A program made the position numbers and the translations under genes. Below, piece by piece: positions 61,079 to 64,000 of a DNA stretch of 64,000 bases. The first letter of the stretch is position 1, and every line of letters starts with the position of its first letter. The DNA comes from Microbacterium oleivorans (lineage in GTDB: Bacteria; Actinomycetota; Actinomycetes; Actinomycetales; Microbacteriaceae), in NCBI RefSeq assembly GCF_013389665.1, contig NZ_CP058316.1:930001-994000 (forward strand), written 5' to 3'. Below the pieces are notes generated by a model. The model did no database searches. It was not told where the DNA came from and saw only the letters and a program-made list of their open reading frames with translations.

Positions 61079-61462
61079 TTACTTGAGGGTGACCGTGGCG
61101 CCGGCGGCCTCGAGGGCCTCCTTCGCCTTCTCGGCGGTCTCCTTGTTCGCGCCCTCGAGCACGGCCTTGGGAGCACCGTCGACGACGGCCTTGGCCTCGC
61201 CGAGGCCCAGCGAGGTGAGCTCGCGGACCGTCTTGATGACCTGGATCTTCTTGTCGCCGGCAGCCTCGAGGATGACGTCGAACGAGTCCTTCTCCTCCTC
61301 GGCCTCAGCGGCACCCGCGCCACCGGCAGCACCGGCAACGGCGGCGGGGGCGGCGGCGGTGACGTCGAACTTCTCCTCGAACGCCTTCACGAAATCGCTC
61401 AGCTCGACGAGGGTCAGGCCAGCGAACTGCTCGAGCAGCTCCTCAGTGGAAAGCTTCGCCAT
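61079..61462 (-). CDS. rplL: 50S ribosomal protein L7/L12
   Basis: A 127-residue ribosomal stalk protein. The N-terminal dimerisation part ([33 protein letters not shown]), the Ala/Gly hinge and the C-terminal domain ([73 protein letters not shown]) are complete and standard. It recruits translation factors. A strong AGGAGATACATC site precedes the ATG. It follows rplJ by 48 bases. Confidence 0.98.
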   Translation of the reverse strand: MAKLSTEELLEQFAGLTLVELSDFVKAFEEKFDVTAAAPAAVAGAAGGAGAAEAEEEKDSFDVILEAAGDKKIQVIKTVRELTSLGLGEAKAVVDGAPKAVLEGANKETAEKAKEALEAAGATVTLK

Positions 61463-61510
61463 GATGTATCTCCTAGATAGATGGGGTTGGTGTAAGAGCT
61501 CGCCTGTCGC

Positions 61511-61999
61511 TCACGCGGCGTCGGCGGTCTCCAGCTTTTCGCGAAGCGCGTCGATGGTGGCGGCAGCCTTGCCCATCGTCGCCTTCATCATGCCCGCGGC
61601 CTTGGCCAGCAGAACCTCGCGGCTCTCGAGCGAGGCGTACTTGTCGACCTCGTCGGCGCTGAGGGCGTTGCCCTCGAAGATGCCGCCCTTGATGACGAGA
61701 AGCGGGTTGGCCTTGGCGAAGTCACGCAGAGCCTTGGCGGTGGCGACGAAGTCGCCGTGCACGAACGCCACGGCCGAGGGACCCTTGAGGTCCTCGTCGA
61801 GCGCCGTGATCCCCGCGTTGTTGGCGGCGATCTTGGTCAGCGTGTTCTTCACCACGGCGTAGTTCGCGTCCTGACGGATGTTGTTGCGCAGCTGCTTGAG
61901 CTGGGCGACCGTCAGACCGCGGTACTCGGTCAGCAGTACGGCAGTCGAGTCCTCGAATGACTTCGTGAGCTCGGCGACCGATGCGTCCTTCTGCACCAT
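61511..61999 (-). CDS. rplJ: 50S ribosomal protein L10
   Basis: A 162-residue stalk-base protein that holds L7/L12 dimers. [52 protein letters not shown] and [27 protein letters not shown] are family hallmarks; the C-terminal helix ends IDALREKLE. The ATG at 61999 follows AAGGAGTGACC; a GTG six bases earlier is also in frame. A leader RNA with an attenuator-like stem precedes it. Confidence 0.97.
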   Translation of the reverse strand: MVQKDASVAELTKSFEDSTAVLLTEYRGLTVAQLKQLRNNIRQDANYAVVKNTLTKIAANNAGITALDEDLKGPSAVAFVHGDFVATAKALRDFAKANPLLVIKGGIFEGNALSADEVDKYASLESREVLLAKAAGMMKATMGKAAATIDALREKLETADAA

Positions 62000-62205
62000 G
62001 GTCACTCCTTGATGTGTGCCTGACGCGCCGCGGTGGCGGAGCGCCGGCCTCGACCAGCCCCGGACATGACAAAAGCTCCGGCGCAGAGGCACGGAGCTCG
62101 GTTCCCGAAGGAGAAGTTCAGTGTCACCTGCGCGGGCCCCTGCTGTGCAGAGCTTCGATCACCCGCATGCTTACGCACACGACGATGACCAGCGGTCTTT
62201 GGCTT
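62000..62205 (-). ncRNA. L10 leader of the rplJ-rplL transcript
   Basis: The about 200-base untranslated leader before rplJ occupies the place of the known L10 leader, where L10-L12 binds to repress its own synthesis. On the minus strand GAGCTCCG (62092-62099) pairs with CGGAGC followed by TTTT (62071-62080), an intrinsic-terminator-like element inside the leader. Boundaries are estimated from the promoter; the fold was not computed. Confidence 0.6.
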
Positions 62206-62211
62206 ACCCCC

Positions 62212-62240
62212 ACCATACCCCCTCCTCCCTCCTGTCCCAA
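62212..62240 (-). promoter_or_regulatory. Predicted rplJ promoter
   Basis: On the minus strand TTGGGA (62235-62240) and TATGGT (62212-62217) form a -35/-10 pair with a 17-base, purine-rich spacer. Transcription would begin near 62205 and give a leader of about 205 bases. Confidence 0.55.
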
Positions 62241-62263
62241 ATCCCCTCACCGACCCGCCGCGC

Positions 62264-62363
62264 GAGTGCACGGCCTACTGCCGAGCGCACGGCCTGCTGC
62301 CGAGCGCACGGTCTCCACACGTGCGGTTGCCGTGCACCGGACGCGAAGCCGTGCACTCGCGCC
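62264..62363. repeat. Cluster of GTGCACGG-type short repeats upstream of the AbiEi-like gene
   Basis: Three units read in one direction (GAGTGCACGGCCTACTGCC, GAGCGCACGGCCTGCTGCC, GAGCGCACGGTCTCC), then two in the other (GTTGCCGTGCACCGGACGC and GAAGCCGTGCACTCGCGCC). The last closely resembles the units on the far side of the gene (63509-63565). The remaining bases to 62460 show nothing recognisable. Confidence 0.6.
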
Positions 62364-62460
62364 CAGCGGTGCCTCCTCCCCAGGGAAGGCTTGGGGGGTG
62401 AGATGGCACCGCGGAGGCGACGCGGCTCGGGGGTGGGGATCGGGCGAGGATGCTGGCCGC

Positions 62461-63444
62461 ATGCGGACACGGCGAGAACCGGATGCGGTCGAGGCGCTCC
62501 TCCTCCGCCGGCGCGATCTCCTCGAAGCGGGCCGGAGCGAGCGAGAGATCGCCGACGGCGTTGGCCGCGGCATCCTCCATCGGGTGCGACGGGGCTGGTT
62601 CGTGCTCCGGTCTGAGTACGACCGCCTGTTCGCCGAGGACCGGCATCTGCTGCATGTGCTGGCCGTCTCGCGCGACGTGCGCGGCGGCGGGGTCGTCTCG
62701 CACGAGTCCGCGGCCGTGCTGCACGGACTCGACCTCTATCGGCGTCATCCCCGCCGCGTGCACCTGACGACCTCGACGGCGGCTCGCATCTCGAGCAACT
62801 CCGACGTGTTCCGCCACTGCACCGACCTCGACGAGGACGACATCACCCACGTGCGCGGCATCCGGTGCACGACACTCGCCCGCACCGTCTTCGACGTCGC
62901 GCGGACCCTGCCGCCGGAACCCGCGCTCGTCATCGCCGACGGCGCCGAACGGCAGTCGGCCGGTCGCACCGGGGGTGCGACGCCCCACGACGTCGCGGCG
63001 TGGCGAGACGCGATGGCCGAACGCATCGCGCGCGCCGCGGGCGCCCGCGGCATCCGGCGTGCCCGCTGGGTGACGGCATTCGCCGACGGACTCGCCGAGA
63101 CGACACTCGAGAGCGTGAGCCGCTTCCGCCTGCATCAGATCGGCTTCCGGCGGGTCCGCCTCCAGGTGGCCGTCCCGGCGCCGCGCGGCACCGAGTACCG
63201 CGTCGACTTCGGCCTCGACGACGTCGACGCGTGGGGCGAGTGCGACGGCACCCGCAAGTACGTCGACGCGGGGCTGCGATCGGGCCGGAGCGCCGAGGAC
63301 GTGGTGCTCGACGAGAAGCGGCGCGAGGACTGGATCCGCGGGACGACCGGCCGCCGCCTGGTCCGCTGGGAGGATGCCCACGTGACCGACGCCGCCACCC
63401 TCGCCGCGCGTCTGACCGCGTTCGGCATCCGCCCGCCACGGTGA
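62461..63444 (+). CDS. AbiEi-like antitoxin-domain protein with C-terminal nuclease-like (DUF559-type) domain
   Basis: A 327-residue protein. The N-terminal about 60 residues resemble the winged helix of type IV AbiEi antitoxins (LLLRRRDLLEAGRSEREIADGVGRGILHRVRRGWFV). The middle (VVSHESAAVLHGLDLYRRHPRRVHLTT, ITHVRGIRCTTLARTVFDVART) is shared with many actinobacterial relatives. The last about 90 residues (YRVDFGLDDVDAWGECDGTRKYVD, VVLDEKRREDWIRGTTGRRLVRWEDAHV) look like a Vsr/DUF559 restriction-endonuclease fold with D...E-x-D...K-like residues. There is no AbiEii-type toxin partner nearby. Short repeats flank both sides. Function is not established; an orphan defence-related or selfish element is possible. 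Confidence 0.78.
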   Translation: MRTRREPDAVEALLLRRRDLLEAGRSEREIADGVGRGILHRVRRGWFVLRSEYDRLFAEDRHLLHVLAVSRDVRGGGVVSHESAAVLHGLDLYRRHPRRVHLTTSTAARISSNSDVFRHCTDLDEDDITHVRGIRCTTLARTVFDVARTLPPEPALVIADGAERQSAGRTGGATPHDVAAWRDAMAERIARAAGARGIRRARWVTAFADGLAETTLESVSRFRLHQIGFRRVRLQVAVPAPRGTEYRVDFGLDDVDAWGECDGTRKYVDAGLRSGRSAEDVVLDEKRREDWIRGTTGRRLVRWEDAHVTDAATLAARLTAFGIRPPR

Positions 63445-63508
63445 CGCCTCTCTGTCGACGCTCGCCGACCGCACGACTTGGCGTCGAGTGCACGCGAAGA
63501 GCGCGCAC

Positions 63509-63565
63509 GAAAGCCGTGCATCCGGCGCGAAACCGTGCATCCGGTGCGAAGCCGTGCGTCGGCGC
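63509..63565. repeat. Three tandem units of GAARCCGTGCRYYCGGYGC downstream of the AbiEi-like gene
   Basis: GAAAGCCGTGCATCCGGCGC (63509-63528), GAAACCGTGCATCCGGTGC (63529-63547) and GAAGCCGTGCGTCGGCGC (63548-63565) follow one another directly. They are imperfect copies of each other and of GAAGCCGTGCACTCGCGCC before the gene. A degenerate GAGTGCACGC lies at 63485-63494. There are no spacers, so this is not a CRISPR array. Confidence 0.65.
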
Positions 63566-63641
63566 GCGAGCCGGCGGGAGCGGCCGGGCGACACGGCGCG
63601 TTCGACGAAGGATGCCGGAGACCCGGGTTATGGTCGATTGC

Positions 63642-64000
63642 GTGACTCCCGAACTCACCGCTCGCATCGTCGCGGACTCCCGCGACCGCGTGGCCTGGAT
63701 CCGGGCCCGCTCCCGCGGGATCACCGCGACGGACGTCGCCGCCCTCACCAGCCCCAAGGCGATCGCCCGCGCGGCGGACTCCAAGCTCATGGGCTCGGGA
63801 TTCTCGGGCAACGCCTACACCGATCACGGTCGTCGTCGTGAGCCGGAGATCGCCGCGTGGGTCGCTGCGACGCACGGCATCCAGCCGTCGTCCGCGCTCT
63901 TCCACGCCGTGGTCGAGAAGCGGCACCTGGCCACCCCCGACGGCGTGGGCCTCGACGCGGACGGGCGCGTCGTCCTGGCCGAGATCAAGACGACGAACAA
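63642..64000 (+). CDS. YqaJ-type viral recombinase/exonuclease family protein, N-terminal part
   Basis: The window ends inside this gene; 119 residues are visible. DRVAWIRARSRGITATDVAAL, FSGNAYTDHGRRREPEIAAWVA and the LATPDG...LAEIKTTN end fit the YqaJ/lambda-exonuclease fold, where the Glu of REPE and the E-x-K of AEIK help bind the catalytic metals. Phage members act in recombination, but chromosomal actinobacterial copies are common. The GTG at 63642 is used by family resemblance; in-frame ATGs at 63630 and 63612 are possible, the former with a GGAG nine bases before it. It follows the repeat cluster by 76 bases. Confidence 0.75.
   Translation, partial: MTPELTARIVADSRDRVAWIRARSRGITATDVAALTSPKAIARAADSKLMGSGFSGNAYTDHGRRREPEIAAWVAATHGIQPSSALFHAVVEKRHLATPDGVGLDADGRVVLAEIKTTN

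Noticed and set aside
62264..63565. Possible CRISPR array in the repeat clusters
   Set aside because: Units are contiguous or irregular, imperfect and without unique spacers, and no cas genes are visible.

Overview
The window is about 70 percent GC. It has tightly packed genes, many ATGA/GTGA stop-start overlaps, many GTG starts, and an actinobacterial gene repertoire (M18 aminopeptidase, CmtR-type metal sensor, DtxR/IdeR-like iron box, cytochrome bd with separate CydD and CydC, MoeB-rhodanese fusion, L10 leader in front of rplJ-rplL). This fits the family Microbacteriaceae, most likely Microbacterium or a close relative. The genus is my inference from gene content and protein flavour, not from a marker gene. 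No tRNA, rRNA, CRISPR array, complete prophage or insertion sequence was seen.

Layout. 1-8.6 kb: start of an M18 aminopeptidase, a MATE exporter, a NYN-LOTUS RNA-binding/nuclease-type protein, a three-gene operon (family 2 glycosyltransferase, endonuclease/exonuclease/phosphatase-fold enzyme, membrane protein), an SQR-like flavoprotein, an SDR and a small TUDOR-like protein. 8.6-14 kb: an SRPBCC protein, an AlkZ/YcaQ-like DNA glycosylase relative, a cadmium/lead-type sensor with its CDF exporter, TrhO with a sirtuin, and an aldo-keto reductase. 14-18.2 kb: a complete Fe-siderophore uptake operon (lipoprotein, two permeases, ATPase) that ends in a diamine-acetyltransferase-like gene and begins at a DtxR-type iron box. 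18.2-24.7 kb: mixed housekeeping and stress enzymes, including a bifunctional nuclease gene with an apparent N-terminal frameshift. 24.7-31.5 kb: a DeoR-HTH/periplasmic-binding-fold regulator divergent from a 1,798-residue secreted GH59-type (galactocerebrosidase-like) multidomain glycosidase.

31.5-41.3 kb is the most interesting stretch. A winged-helix regulator with four C-terminal cysteines in a SufR-like arrangement has a palindromic operator at its own promoter (TGTGGT-N3-ACCACA). The same motif occurs twice in front of cydA, one copy lying exactly inside the -35/-10 spacer. I infer that this probable Fe-S or redox sensor represses itself and cydAB (cytochrome bd), which is followed by the CydDC exporter. 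moaA, a TetR-MFS pair and a GNAT lie between and after.

41.9-49.3 kb is a molybdate/molybdenum cofactor island: modABC behind a small HTH-TOBE regulator, facing moeB-moeA-moaC-moaD, with moaE and mog convergent. 49-54.4 kb holds an NAD(P)-binding/SRPBCC fusion, a HerA-like ATPase and a Bcr/CflA-type exporter. 54.5-56 kb holds a DUF3105-DUF305 membrane pair. 55.9-61 kb is an alpha-glucoside-type ABC importer (binding protein and two permeases) controlled by a divergent LacI regulator with three visible operator-like palindromes. 61-62.2 kb is rplJ-rplL with its leader. From 62.2 kb to the end, an AbiEi-like gene is flanked on both sides by clusters of short GC-rich repeats, followed by the start of a YqaJ-type recombinase/exonuclease. 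The only stretch above 300 bases without a gene is 62000-62460; it holds the L10 leader, the rplJ promoter and the upstream repeat cluster. I see nothing in its last 100 bases (about 62364-62460).
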